DNA of 64,000 bases from Merluccius polli (taxonomy: Eukaryota; Chordata; Actinopteri; Gadiformes; Merlucciidae). The DNA lies in the NCBI GenBank assembly GCA_030340625.1, contig JAOPHQ010001136.1, positions 456,747-520,746 of the forward strand. The letters run 5' to 3'. The notes under the pieces are model-generated. The model saw only the letters and a list, made by a program, of their open reading frames with translations, did no database searches and was not told the DNA's origin. Within the stretch, counting starts at the first letter, position 1, and each line of letters starts with the position of its first letter. Both the position numbers and the translations under genes were made by a program. Below are positions 1 through 10,497 of this stretch, one piece after another.

Positions 1-1
1 G

Positions 2-1260
2 ACACGCCCCTACAGGATACCCGTGCACAAGCAAGACGTGATACGGCGTGAATTGGCAGCAATGATAGAGATGGGCGTCGTCGAGGAGTCCCACAGCGAC
101 TGGTGCAGCCCCGTCGTGCTTGTGGGGAAGCCGGATGGGGCTGTCCGGTTCTGTGTGGATTACCGTAGGGTGAATGCGGTGTCCAAGTTCGACGCCTACC
201 CGATGCCTCGGATCGACGAGCTTGTGGACCGGCTTGGCATGGCCACCTATTACACGACTCTGGACTGCACGAAGGGCTACTGGCAGATTCCGTTGTCTCC
301 AGCAGCCCGAGAAAAAACGGCGTTCTCCACTCCGCTCGGGCTGTACCAATTTAAGGTACTTCCGTTCGGGTTGTTCGGGGCCCCAGCCACGTTCCAGCGG
401 CTGATGGACCGGGTATTGCGGCCTCACGCTGCATATGCTGCTGCCTACCTCGATGACATAGTCGTCTATGGAGACGACTGGGGGCAGCATATGCAGCGGG
501 TGGCGGCCGTCCTTCAGTCGCTGAGGCGGGCGGGGCTCACGGCCAACCCGAAGAAGTGCGTGATCGGGCGGAGGGAGATCCAGTATCTGGGGTTCCACCT
601 GGGGGGGGGGGAAGGTCCGGCCGCAGGTCGGTAAGACCGAGGCGGTCGCTGCCGCCCCTCGCCCCAGGACCAAGAAGGAGGTGAGGCGGTTCCTGGGGCT
701 GGCGGGGGTACTATCGGCAGTTTGTCCCAAACTTCTCCGACCTGGCCAGCCCCTTGACCGACCTCACCCGGAAGAGGGCCCCAGATACGGTCCAGTGGTC
801 GGAGCCATGTCAGGTGTCGTTTGATGCTATTAAAACAGCCCTCTGCGGGGAAGCCGTCCTGTGTGCTCCTAATTTTGCTCTCCCTTTCTCCGTGCAGGCA
901 GATGCGTCGGATAGGGGGTTGGGCGCGGTCCTGACCCAGCAGGTGGGGGGGGGCCGACCGACCGGTGCTGTACCTGAGCCGCAAACTATCGGACCGGGAG
1001 GGTCGGTACAGCACCGTCGAGAAGGAGTGTCTCGCCATCCGATGGGCGGTCGGCGCCCTCCGCTACTACCTGCTGGGACGCCAGTTCACCCTCTACTCCG
1101 ACCACGCCCCCCTCCAGTGGCTCCACCGGATGAAGGATGCCAACGCGAGGATCACCCGGTGGTACCTCGCGTTGCAGCCATTTCATTTCCAGGTGACCCA
1201 CAGACCGGGGGCGCAGATGGTCGTAGCTGATTTCCTCTCCCGTCCCGGGGGGGGGGAGTA
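2..1260 (+). pseudogene. Ty3/gypsy (Gmr1-like) RT-RNase H fragment, element 1
   Basis: This is the C-terminal part of a retrotransposon polyprotein, open at the left window edge. The reverse transcriptase shows the gypsy-type block SPVVLVGKPDGAVRFCVDYR, an intact LDCTKGYW motif A and an intact YLDD catalytic box (about nt 457-468). RNase H follows, with QADAS, EKECLAI and SDHAPL motifs near nt 895-1120. The reading frame breaks at about 601-611, 700-710 and 944-952, each time in or beside a run of G, so no product is made as written. The frame ends just after the DFLSR motif and a PPT-like tract and LTR follow directly. No integrase lies 3' of RNase H, as expected for Gmr1-like elements where INT precedes RT. 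The rest of the element is outside the window. Confidence 0.9.
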
Positions 1261-1306
1261 GGCTGCGGCCGGATGGGTCCCCGGCCTGTGTCGGGCGGTG
1301 GGGGTA

Positions 1307-1638
1307 TGTGGAGGGGGGCGGCGCCTGGCCTGCAGGGGGGAGTATGGAGCACCGGGTCGGCTGGGGCGATTGGGTCTGGGTGCGGACACCTGTAGGCACT
1401 CAGGCCCAATCAGGAAGTGTGTATTTATGTGTCTGCTCTGCCTTTCAGTAGAGGACGGGATACGGGGAGTGCGGAGCACTCGCGACAGCAAAAGGCAGAG
1501 AGCCTGGCAACTCCTTGGTGGAGACGGACAATCCATTTACGTGTACTTTTGATTTGTTTATTGTTCTGGTGTGAACAATAAACCGTCTGGACTGAAAATC
1601 GCTCAAACCTGTCTCCGCCCACTCATTGAACCTTTACA
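1307..1638 (+). repeat. Probable 3' LTR of gypsy element 1
   Basis: A 332-bp segment begins TGTGG just after a G-rich polypurine-like tract (about 1296-1306) and ends TTTACA. It holds an AATAAA signal near 1576, followed by a CT-rich end as in other fish gypsy LTRs. The 5' boundary is inferred from TG...CA ends and PPT position, because the partner LTR lies outside the window. No target-site duplication can be tested. Confidence 0.6.
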
Positions 1639-2103
1639 GAGACATAATCAAAATAAAGAATGCACACAGGTTGCTGAACATGTCGGTGGGATTAGTAAAT
1701 AATTTGCAGTGTGATCAATTAAGCCTATGGCTAAAATAGGTTTCGAGTAGATTCTTACATGGTAGCGTTTCAAATAATACAGGGACTATAAGCACAGTAT
1801 AGTGAGCTTGTGCAGACAGTGGAAATTAATAATATAAATTAATAATAACAGTCGCTACTTTTATATGGAACCAATACAGGGCACCAATGTTGACATAGAC
1901 ACTACAACAAGTAAATATGATCAGGCGGATCATGGTCTGCACCTAAATGGCGCAAACAACCCAAAATTCACGTCAACTTGCACGAACAGTTCAAATTTTT
2001 GAACTTGCACTTAAAATTCGCGTGACGCTGCATCACAAACCTATCAGCGTTACCATTCTCCCAACATCACTGGTCCTGATTTGAACCACAAGCTGATCTT
2101 AGC

Positions 2104-2105
<2 letters not shown>
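1639..2105. other. Unannotated flank
   Basis: AT-rich unique-looking sequence. I see no gene, RNA or recognisable repeat here. Confidence 0.5.
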
Positions 2106-2156
<51 letters not shown>

Positions 2157-3400
2157 GGGGGTTCCTCAACATTAGAGCCAGCGATGTGCTGAAATGTAGT
2201 GAAATTAAATCACTTCATATCCTCCATTTAGCACACAAAGAGAGGAGATGGAGGGAGAGAGAGAACATTGGCATGGCAGAGAGAAGAAGAGAGAGAAGAT
2301 TGGTGGGGTGGAGTGGGAGGGAGAGAAGGAGAGAGGGTAAGAAATAATATGGGACATGGCAGCAAAGAGAGGAGATCTGACAAGGAAGAGAATATGAGGG
2401 GAAGAAAAGAGGGATGGGAGAAAACTAGAGAAAGTAGAAGAGGCAAAGGAGGAGAATAAAGAATAACATGAGTGAAAAGGGAGAGAAGAGAGAAAAAGTG
2501 AAGAAAGGAACGGAGAAAAGTTAGAGGAGAAAATTAAAAGAAGAGATGGTAAATTAGGGCCTACTCTAATGGCTTTTGCGAGGGGAAGAGTTTACAGAAT
2601 TAGGGGTGGGTGAGCTCACTCATCCACACACGCTCTCTGTGCCATGCAAGCAAACAGATGGTCTGCCTCACACTGGGGGACGGGGAGAGAGACAGAGACA
2701 GAGGAGGGAGAGAACGACAGATAAGAGAGAGGAGGAGGAGAGCTGGAGAGATAGGAGGAGTAGAGATGGAGAGACGAAGAGATAGGCGGAGAGATGGAGA
2801 TGGGGAGATAAGAAGAGGAGAGATGGAGAGATAGGAGGGATAGGAGGAGGAGAGATAAAGAGATAGGAGGAGCAGAGATGGAAAGATAGGAGGAGGAGAG
2901 ATGGAGATGAAGAGATAAGAGGAGAAGAGATTGAGATATAGGAGGGATAGGAGGAGGAGAGATGAAGAGATAGGAGGAGAGATGGAGAGATAGGAGGAGG
3001 GAGACTTGGCGAGATAGGAGGAAGAGAGATGGAGATGGAGAGATAGGAGGAGGAGAAATTAGTTGAGGGTGAGGAGAGGAAGAAGCAAGCTGGGAGAGAA
3101 GGAAGGATGACGGGCTTGGGAAAAAAAGGATAGATAGGGATGGAGAAAACCAGAAGCAGCCAACAATGACTACAATCAAAAAAAGATGCGAAGAGAGAAA
3201 CAAGGAGGAGAGAGAGAAATTAGTTACGGGGAGAAATGCAGTATGCAGCATAAAAAGGTTTACAGAGATAGAATGAGAACGCGAGAGAAAGAGAGCGGAG
3301 AGGAGGATGGCTAGAGAAGAAGACGGAGCAGAGAAGGGAGGAAGAGAAGATGAATAGTTGGCTCTTTGAGAGAGAGTTGTGTCAGCATGTCTTTTTGCCG
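2106..3400. repeat. (TG)n/(GA)n followed by a long purine-rich tract
   Basis: A short TG then GA run (2106-2150) is followed, from about 2233 to 3400, by more than 1 kb of degenerate GA/GGA repeats such as AGATAGGAGGAGGAGAGATGG. It is low complexity on the + strand and pyrimidine-rich on the other, and open reading frames in it are artefacts of composition. Confidence 0.85.
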
Positions 3401-3489
3401 TAAATTATTCTAACCGGCCATTGGCGTCCAGCGGACCACCGCGCAACACAGCTATCCCATCGAAGAGAAACCGATATGGCCCTGGATTA

Positions 3490-3763
3490 CTGGAATACAC
3501 ACATACCCACACACACATACACACAAAATCACAATCTCTCACACACACATAATCACACTCGTGCTCACACACGCAAACACACGCACACACACACACACAC
3601 ACACACATTATCACACACAGAAACACATCTCTCTTTCTCTCTCTTACACACACACACGCAGGCACACAATTGCTGTAAAACACACCCATAGAGGTGAGCA
3701 CACAGCATAAAACATTAACAATAACCCGAACACAGCCCACAAAATTATAAACTCTCCCTCTCC

Positions 3764-3819
<56 letters not shown>

Positions 3820-3832
3820 TGTATATATATAT
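3490..3832. repeat. CA-rich and (TA)n microsatellites
   Basis: Interrupted (CA)n runs occupy about 3490-3665. A (TA)n run of roughly 55 bp (3766-3820) reaches close to the left end of the gypsy element at 3833 and is probably its target. Confidence 0.9.
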
Positions 3833-4285
3833 TGTGGTATCATGAGAGGTTCTAACCATTAAAAGGGGTGTAGGGCAGTGCGTCACAAAAGGACAGCAGG
3901 CAAAACGTGCGTTCAATTCTCACGAATCAGGTTTATTAACTAACTAAAAAGTCTTTCAGGAAGCAAATTAAACAGTTCTTCAAACACAAAATGTAGGTGT
4001 TACCAAGTCCTTTCCAGTGGTAAGTGCGAAATCAAAAGTCCTCAAAGGCCGAAGTAAGTTTGCGCCAGGTGCAATGCTTCCTGCCTGCTGTGTGTCTCTG
4101 CTCCTTTGTTCTCTCCCCCTCCAAAGCCTGTGCCCCTCTTTAATTAGAAGGCTGAGGCATTTGCACCTGTCTGAGTGGTGCATGCTGGGAGATGTAGTTT
4201 TCCCCGCAGCCATCTTGTGGCCTGGTAGCCACTCCCAAAGAGGAACATAGCGCCCTTCTACCACACGTCCTCTCGTGATGCCACA
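3833..4285 (-). repeat. 3' LTR of element 2
   Basis: A 453-bp LTR, aligned end to end by eye with 8416-8869 with roughly 21 differences (about 4.6 %), including small indels near 3895-3925. Its ends form imperfect inverted repeats (TGTGGTATCATGAGAGG at one end, CCTCTCGTGATGCCACA at the other). Confidence 0.93.
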
Positions 4286-4301
4286 CATCCCTTCCCCTGG
4301 G
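4286..4301 (-). other. Polypurine tract of element 2
   Basis: Read on the - strand, CCCAGGGGAAGGGATG lies immediately before the 3' LTR. It is the expected plus-strand DNA primer site of an LTR retrotransposon. Confidence 0.7.
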
Positions 4302-5750
4302 CCTGACGTCCTGGGCAGGGTGAATGAGAACCAAAAGGCATCACGGCGGGACAGCGCATCCGCGTTTCCATGGTGACGACCTGGCCTGTGAATGACAAGT
4401 TAAAAGGTTGGAGCCCTAAAAACCACCTGGTTACCCTACTGTTAGACTCTTTGTTTTTGGCCATCCACTGTAATGGAGCATGATCTGTTACAAGAGTGAA
4501 CCTCCTCCCCAACAGATAATATCTGAGTGTTTCTAGGGCCCATTTTATCGCTAAACCTTTCTCAACTGTGGCATAGTTCCTCTCTCTTGGCAGTAACTTA
4601 CGACTCAAATAAAGAACTGGATGTTCCTCACCCTCATGGGTCTGGGATAGAATAGCACCCAGCCCCACCTCAGAGGCATCTGCCTGGACCACAAACTCCT
4701 TACTGAAGTCAGGAGCCATGAGGACTGGTCTTGAACATAAGGCCCTCTTGAGATTGCCAAATGCTTCTTCTGCTTCCGGGGTCCACTTCACCATCCTCGA
4801 GTGCTTCTTTGTGGTCAGTTCTGTGAGTGGGGCAGCTATCCCAGCAAAATCTGGAATGAAACGTCTGTAATAATTTGCAAAGCCTAAAAATGATCTCACC
4901 TGCTTCTTTGTCAAAGGATTTGGCCACTTCTGGATAGCAGCAAGTTTCACCTCCTGCGGCTTGACAAGGCCTCGGCCAATGGTATACCCCAGGTAGTTGG
5001 TCTCACTGTATGCCAGCTTGCATTTTTTGGGGTTCGCCGTCAAGCCTGCTTGTCTTATGGACTCCAGGACCTTCTCCACCCGAGGTAGGTGACTATCCCA
5101 ATCAGGACTCTGGATCACCACATAATCTAAATACGCAGACGCATATTCTTTATGAGGTTTTAGTACCTGGTCCATTAAGCGTTGGAAGCTTGCAGGTGCT
5201 CCACACAATCCAAAAGGCATCATCCGGTACTGCCAAAGACCTCCCGGAGTGGCGAAGGCTGTTTTTTCCTTGGACTCTGCTGCCAATGGGACCTGCCAAT
5301 AGCCTTTTGTAAGATCATCGACACGAGGCATGGGGTAGGCATCAAATTCAGACACAGCATTCAGCTTTCTAAAATCATTACAGAAACGTACTGTGTTATC
5401 AGGCTTGTCCACCAGGACGATAGGGCTTGACCAGGCACTCTTTGACTCTTCAATCACATTCAATTCCAACATCTTGCTTACCTCTTCCTCAATCACTCTC
5501 TTGCGGGCCTCTGGTACCCAATACGGACTTTGGTTCACCGTTTTTCCTGCCTGGGTGCATATTTCATGCTTCACAAGGTGGGTGCAGCCCGGGAGGGATG
5601 AAAAAACATATTGGTTACGGTCTACTAGCTCCTTTGCTTGCTGTAGCTGGTGAGGGGAAATTTCAGGGCCAAAACGCACTGCATCCCGGGCTAATTCTTT
5701 TGGCTCCTTTGGGGGACAGCCCGTAAACAATGCCTCCCTATCGTGCCACT
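4300..5750 (-). pseudogene. Reverse transcriptase-RNase H of element 2 (inactivated)
   Basis: An ORF of about 490 codons (5730-4258) carries a gypsy RT: SPYWVPEARKRVIEEEV, SPIVLVDKPDNTVRFCNDF, FGLCGAPASFQRLMDQVL, then the connection and RNase H with QADAS and TDHAPLQW. Three lesions are visible. A deletion removes the segment between MPRVDDL and TKGYW, including the first catalytic Asp of motif A. The YxDD box reads YLDY, so its last Asp is lost. In RNase H the EKGLAIKW segment lacks the acidic residue normally just before the LAI. A frameshift near 4370-4390 corrupts the C-terminus. RT follows integrase, with a frame break at their junction (about 5745-5765). Confidence 0.92.
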
Positions 5751-5762
5751 TCTTTAAAAGGT

Positions 5763-6980
5763 TTACATGGTATATTTGCTCGCCTTTACGTGTTGTCGTA
5801 CTTTATAATTAACTCCTCCAACCTTCTCAATAACTTCAAATGGTCCTTGCCAAGTGGCCAAACATTTGCATTCTACTGTGGGCACAAGAACTGAGACCCT
5901 GTCCCCTGGTTGGAACTCCCTGGGCTGGGCTGTTCGGTTATACACAGCCCTTTGATCTCTCTGCGCTTTCTCCATGTGCTCCTTCACAATGGGAAATATG
6001 ACGGCCATTCTTTGCCCCCACATGTTCAATCGTGGTCCCCAAGTTTCCGTGGCTATGTCTAGCAGTCCCCTTGGTTTGTGGGAATACAGAAGGTCAAAGG
6101 GCGAGAACCCAGTGGAGGACTGAGGGACTTCTCTAACTGCAAACAGGAGGTAGGGGATGAGCTGATCCCAGTTTCTTCCATCTTGGTTGACTGCCTTCCT
6201 TAGCATGGCTTTGAGAGTTTTGTTGAACCTCTCCACTAACCCATCAGTCTGTGGATGGTAAACAGAGGTTCGGACCTGCTTCACTCGCAGCAGAGCACAT
6301 AACTGCCTCGTGACCTGGGACATAAAGGGAGTCCCTTGGTCAGTAAGAATCTCTTTTGGTAAACCTACCCTAGTACTGAAGAGGAATAGCTCATTTGCTA
6401 TTTGTCTAGCATTAGCTCTTCTAAGGGGAATGGCCTTGGGGTACCTGGTTGCGTAGTCCACCAGAACAAGGATGTACTGATGGCCTCGAGCACTCTTGGG
6501 TAGCGGACCCACAATATCCAGCCCAACCCTTTCAAAAGGGGTTCCTATAATGGGTAAGGGAATGAGGGGACTCTTGTACACTGGTTTTGGAGCACTGACC
6601 TGACACTGGGCAACTGCGACAGAAATTCTCTATCTCCTTGTGAATACCTGGCCAAAAGAATCCCTGTAATATTCTTTCTTTGGTTTTCTCCACCCCAAGT
6701 GAGCCCCTAGTATGTCAGTATGCGCTAACTGCGTAACCGTGGGACGGTGCGGTTTTGGCACTAGAATTTGCTCCACTATGTTATCTTTACTTTTAATCAC
6801 CTGATACAATAGGCCATTCTTGAGTGAAAAGTGAGGGAAAGACAGAGTTAGCCTAGGGCCCACCAGGGTTCCCTCTACAACCTGGACATTTCTTAGAGCA
6901 TGATTTAGGGTAGGGTCCTGTAATTGGGCCGTTCCAAACTGACCTTTCAGTGGTGGTTTCTCTTCAACGTCCATGGCTTC
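5763..6980 (-). pseudogene. Integrase of element 2 (frameshifted)
   Basis: The N-terminal zinc-binding part is at 6974-6630 (AHTDILGAHLG, the H-H half) and the FCRSC half follows in another frame near 6620. Frame changes are needed at about 6690 and 6605. The catalytic core is one ORF, 6581-5763: DIVGPLPKSARGHQYI carries the first Asp, LTDQGTPF the second Asp and DGLVERFN the Glu, so the DDE triad is present. A C-terminal WQGPFEVIEKVGG module resembles the GPY/F domain, and no chromodomain is seen. Its position before RT on the transcribed strand is the key Gmr1-like feature. Confidence 0.92.
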
Positions 6981-7140
6981 ATCGTCACTTGGCCCAGGTG
7001 GCAGTTCTGAGTCTGCTGAGTCTCCAGGGGCTGAATCCGCACCACTGGAGTCTGCTGCAAAAACTTGAGCTACAACAGAGGGGGAATCACCTGGCTTGGA
7101 AGGATTAACCCAGGACTTATTAACTTTTGTGACTTGAGAC

Positions 7141-8384
7141 TTATGTTTCTCGCGTTTGTCTCTTTTCTGCCTCCTTCCACAGCATGGAGAAGGCTGGGCA
7201 ATCCCGACCGATCAGGATGGGGACTGGGAGGGACTTGATTACCCCCACTTCAACATTGAATGTGCCTTTGGTAGTTTTCAGCCTCACCATGGCAGTTAGA
7301 TATTCCCGAGTGTCCCCGTGAACACACACGACTGGAACATGTTCACTTTGAGCAAGGGGTGACGCCTCCAATATGGACTCATGAACTAGTGTTCGGGCAC
7401 TTCCTGAATCGAGCAAGGCATCACATTGATTTACTGTTACGGGGCAGGTCGGTCTGCATTCCAAACTTTCCCCAAGGATAGCCGCAAAGTTGGCTTGCAG
7501 GCTGCTGGAGGACGCAGACGCAGCTGTGGGCATTGGCTCATCCGGCTTGTCACATTGCCACGAGATATGGCCTACTTTGCCACAGCGGGAGCAGTGACGA
7601 GGGTCTGGGTTTGAGGAACCATGTTGCTGTTGAAGCGGGTTAAAAACTCTTCTCTCTGAGCTAGCAGGGGAGCTACCCTGTTGAGCATCTCCTGGGCGAA
7701 TTCCACTCCATCGCCAGGGAGCCGGAGCTGTCAGTTCTTTACGGGTGAGACGCAGCATATCCATGGAGGGCTGATACTGTTCTACTGCTTCCACTAACTG
7801 CATGGTGGTTGTTAACCTCTGCTGGCTGATAATCTTTTTAGCCTCAAATGGCAGGGCTCTTAGGTATCTGTCCATGAGTAGGATCTCTACGATTGCTGCC
7901 GAGCTGTTTTTTCCAGGCTCTAGCCACCTGTTGGTTAATCGTGTCATCTCATGCATTTGTGAACGTGGGGTTGTCGCTGTTTGAAATGTCCAATCATGGA
8001 ACCGTTGAGCCAAACTAAACTTTGTAAGGCCATGGCGGCTCAGAATCCTCATAATCCTGCCCAATGCTAGATTCCACATCCCGAAATGCTTTAAGAGCCT
8101 CACCTGAGAGAAAAGGAGCCACAAGTCCTACCCATTGTGTCTTTAGCCAACCTTCTCGAGCGGCTGTGACCTCGAATGCATGGAGGTAAGCTTCGAATTT
8201 CCTGCTCTTTGAGTTGGTTTGCCCTTACTTGTTGCAGCAAAGCCGCATTAACTTCCTGCTGAGCCCTCTGGCCCTCCACCAGCAACTGCAACAAATGCTC
8301 CATTTGGCTTTGGGGATCCGCTATGTGAAGTCCTGAAAAAAGTTCCACCATGTCGTCGATTTCTTCACTTCCGCTCATGCGCAC
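7141..8384 (-). pseudogene. Gag (SCAN-like capsid, zinc knuckle) and protease of element 2
   Basis: The start at 8384 gives an N-terminal piece rich in Glu/Gln, possibly coiled coil (to about 8100). The frame then changes into the 8124-7141 ORF. That ORF has RFHDWTFQTATTPRSQMHE...RWLEP and EILLMDRYLRALPFEAK...LVEAVEQY, which match the helix pattern of the SCAN domain (PR...L..L...WL.P...IxExLxxxxxLxxLP). Then comes one CCHC knuckle, CSRCGKVGHISWQC, and a retropepsin-like LLDSGSARTL active-site block followed by PVPILIGRDCP. Published work derives vertebrate SCAN domains from Gmr1-like Gag, so the context fits. At least one frameshift breaks the gene near 8060-8110. Confidence 0.88.
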
Positions 8385-8395
8385 TTATGCCCAAC

Positions 8396-8413
8396 TGCCC
8401 GCATTCTCCACCA
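8396..8413 (-). other. Primer-binding-site-like sequence of element 2
   Basis: Two bases inside the 5' LTR end, the - strand reads TGGTGGAGAATGCGGGCA. It begins with TGG, complementary to a tRNA CCA end, at the expected place. I could not match it with confidence to one tRNA. Confidence 0.5.
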
Positions 8414-8415
8414 CA

Positions 8416-8869
8416 TGTGGTATCATGAGAGGTTCTAACCATTAAAAGAGGTGTAGGGCAGTGTGTCACAAAAGGACAGAGCAGGCAAAACATGCGTTCA
8501 AACTCCGAATCAGATTTATTAACTAACTAAAAAGTATTTCAGGAAGCAAATTAAACAGTTCTTCAAACACAAAATGTAGGTGTTACCAAGTCCTTTCCAG
8601 TGGTAAGTGCAAAATCAAAAGTTCTCAAAGGCCAAACTAAGTTTGCGCCAGGTGCAATGCTTCCTGCCTGCTGTGTGTCTCTGCTCCTTTGTTCTCTCCC
8701 CCTCCAAAACCTGTGCCCCCTTTTTAATCAGAAGGCTGAGGCATTTGCACCTGTCTGAGTGGTGCATGCTGGGAGATGTAGTTTTCCCGACAGCCATCTT
8801 GTGGACTGGTAGCCACTCCCGGAGAGGAACATAGCACCCTTCTACCACACGTCCTCTCGTGATGCCACA
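8416..8869 (-). repeat. 5' LTR of element 2
   Basis: A 454-bp partner of 3833-4285. On the - strand it runs TGTGGCATCACGAG... to ...GATACCACA, immediately followed by the PBS-like site. Confidence 0.93.
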
Positions 8870-8880
8870 ATATATACAGG

Positions 8881-8945
<65 letters not shown>
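8870..8945. repeat. (TA)n-(GA)n microsatellite
   Basis: TA then GA dinucleotide runs flank the right LTR. They probably continue the TA array that was the insertion target. Confidence 0.9.
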
Positions 8946-8946
<1 letters not shown>

Positions 8947-9351
8947 ATAATTACAGATTAGATGAGATTACATTACATCACCTGACCTGACTTTCCACAT
9001 TCATTCAGGTCATTATTCCTTATACATCATAATTAAACATTGGGATCTTTGATTGTCAAATACAGCCCAGTTGTCATCCGTGTCTGTATTGACAATGAAC
9101 ACGTACTTAACAAAGCTGTAAGAAATATACAAATGACAACAATTAGTTAGGAATTAGTGTATCTCAGTGTCCCTTTTCTAACTGCAGGTCACATGCTACA
9201 CATTCCATTGTTGCGATTGGTTGTATCTGTATTTCACTGTGGAACTACTTTTCAAGGGTCTTTTCATCTCTGTTCTACATAGTTCTCTGTGGGGATGTAA
9301 TATCTCCTCATCTCTCTTCTCTTCCCTGCATCCTTCCCTCTTCCTTATGTG

Positions 9352-9404
<53 letters not shown>

Positions 9405-9518
9405 GACAGTAGTAGTGTTGTTGTAGCAGAGAGAGGCTGAAGCCTCTTCACTAGTCATCCTGTCTTTGATGTTGAGCCTTGCCGAATTAGGCCATTACCC
9501 AGCGGTGCTTTACTGCAT

Positions 9519-9552
<34 letters not shown>

Positions 9553-10069
9553 GCACACACGTTAGCAAGTAACATGCACGCTATTGCATGCATGCACACA
9601 CACCAGATGCGCATATTCAAGCAAAAAAACTAAACCCACCATATAAATACAAACCCACACTTACATGCATACATGTGTGTTTTTAAATTATTAAACTTAA
9701 TCTCCTGCTTGGAAGGAACTACACACCAAAACAAACTTGGACACATGCACAAACACACACACAGAATATATCCAGGAAAACATCCTCCCTGTGCCCCTCC
9801 TACTTTCTACAATAGTCACAATGGAAGCAGTTCAGTTTTGTCAGGTCTGGTCTAGTCTAGTTTATTCTGGTCGAGTCTAGTTTAATCTAGTCTAGTAGCA
9901 GTTTGTTTCTTAGTTGCTCAATTAAAACCTTTTTTACATTCTTATAGGATAAGAAGTCCACCTCTCAACCTTGTCTCTTATTCGTCTTAGTCTCCAGAAT
10001 CATACAACTCCCATGAATCACCTCTACAGTCATGCTACAATTTTGAGAACGCTGACTCTAGGATGAGGA

Positions 10070-10109
<40 letters not shown>

Positions 10110-10412
10110 TCTCTGGCTGGGTACAGCCCTGTGGTCAAACTGGAGACTGGCCAGAGCTCTTTCCATCAGTTCACTGTCCCTTTTTCTGTCCCTCCCCCTT
10201 TCCCTTCCTTCTTTTCGTCATTCGTTCTCTTTTTCTTCCTGTAGGTCTGTTCTTCTCGCTGTCATTATCGCTCTCCAGTCCATCTGTGGTTTTCTCTCTC
10301 TCCCTCTCTCGCTGTCTCTCTCTGTCTCTCTCTGTTTCTCTGTCTCTCTCTGTTTCTCTGTCCCTCTCTCTCTCTCCCTCTGTCTCTCTCTCTCTTTCCC
10401 TCTGTCTCTCTC

Positions 10413-10497
<85 letters not shown>

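Larger units (their letters stand above)
3833..8869 (-). mobile_element. Complete, inactivated Gmr1-like Ty3/gypsy LTR retrotransposon, element 2
   Basis: A 5.04-kb element read on the - strand. Two LTRs (3833-4285 and 8416-8869) are near-identical and start TG and end CA. Between them, in transcription order, lie gag, protease, integrase, reverse transcriptase and RNase H. Integrase upstream of RT is the reverse of ordinary Ty3/gypsy elements and defines the Gmr1-like group described from fish and other deuterostomes. A PBS-like site lies next to the 5' LTR and a polypurine tract next to the 3' LTR. Both flanks read ATAT, compatible with a 4-bp target duplication, although the site is a TA microsatellite. 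About 21 LTR differences over 453 bp, plus many frameshifts, show an old, dead copy. Confidence 0.93.

Noticed and set aside
1183..1552. ORFs over the gypsy LTR
   Set aside because: They lie in LTR/UTR sequence on both strands with no protein motif.
2616..3251. 211-codon - strand ORF
   Set aside because: Translation of the purine-rich tract.
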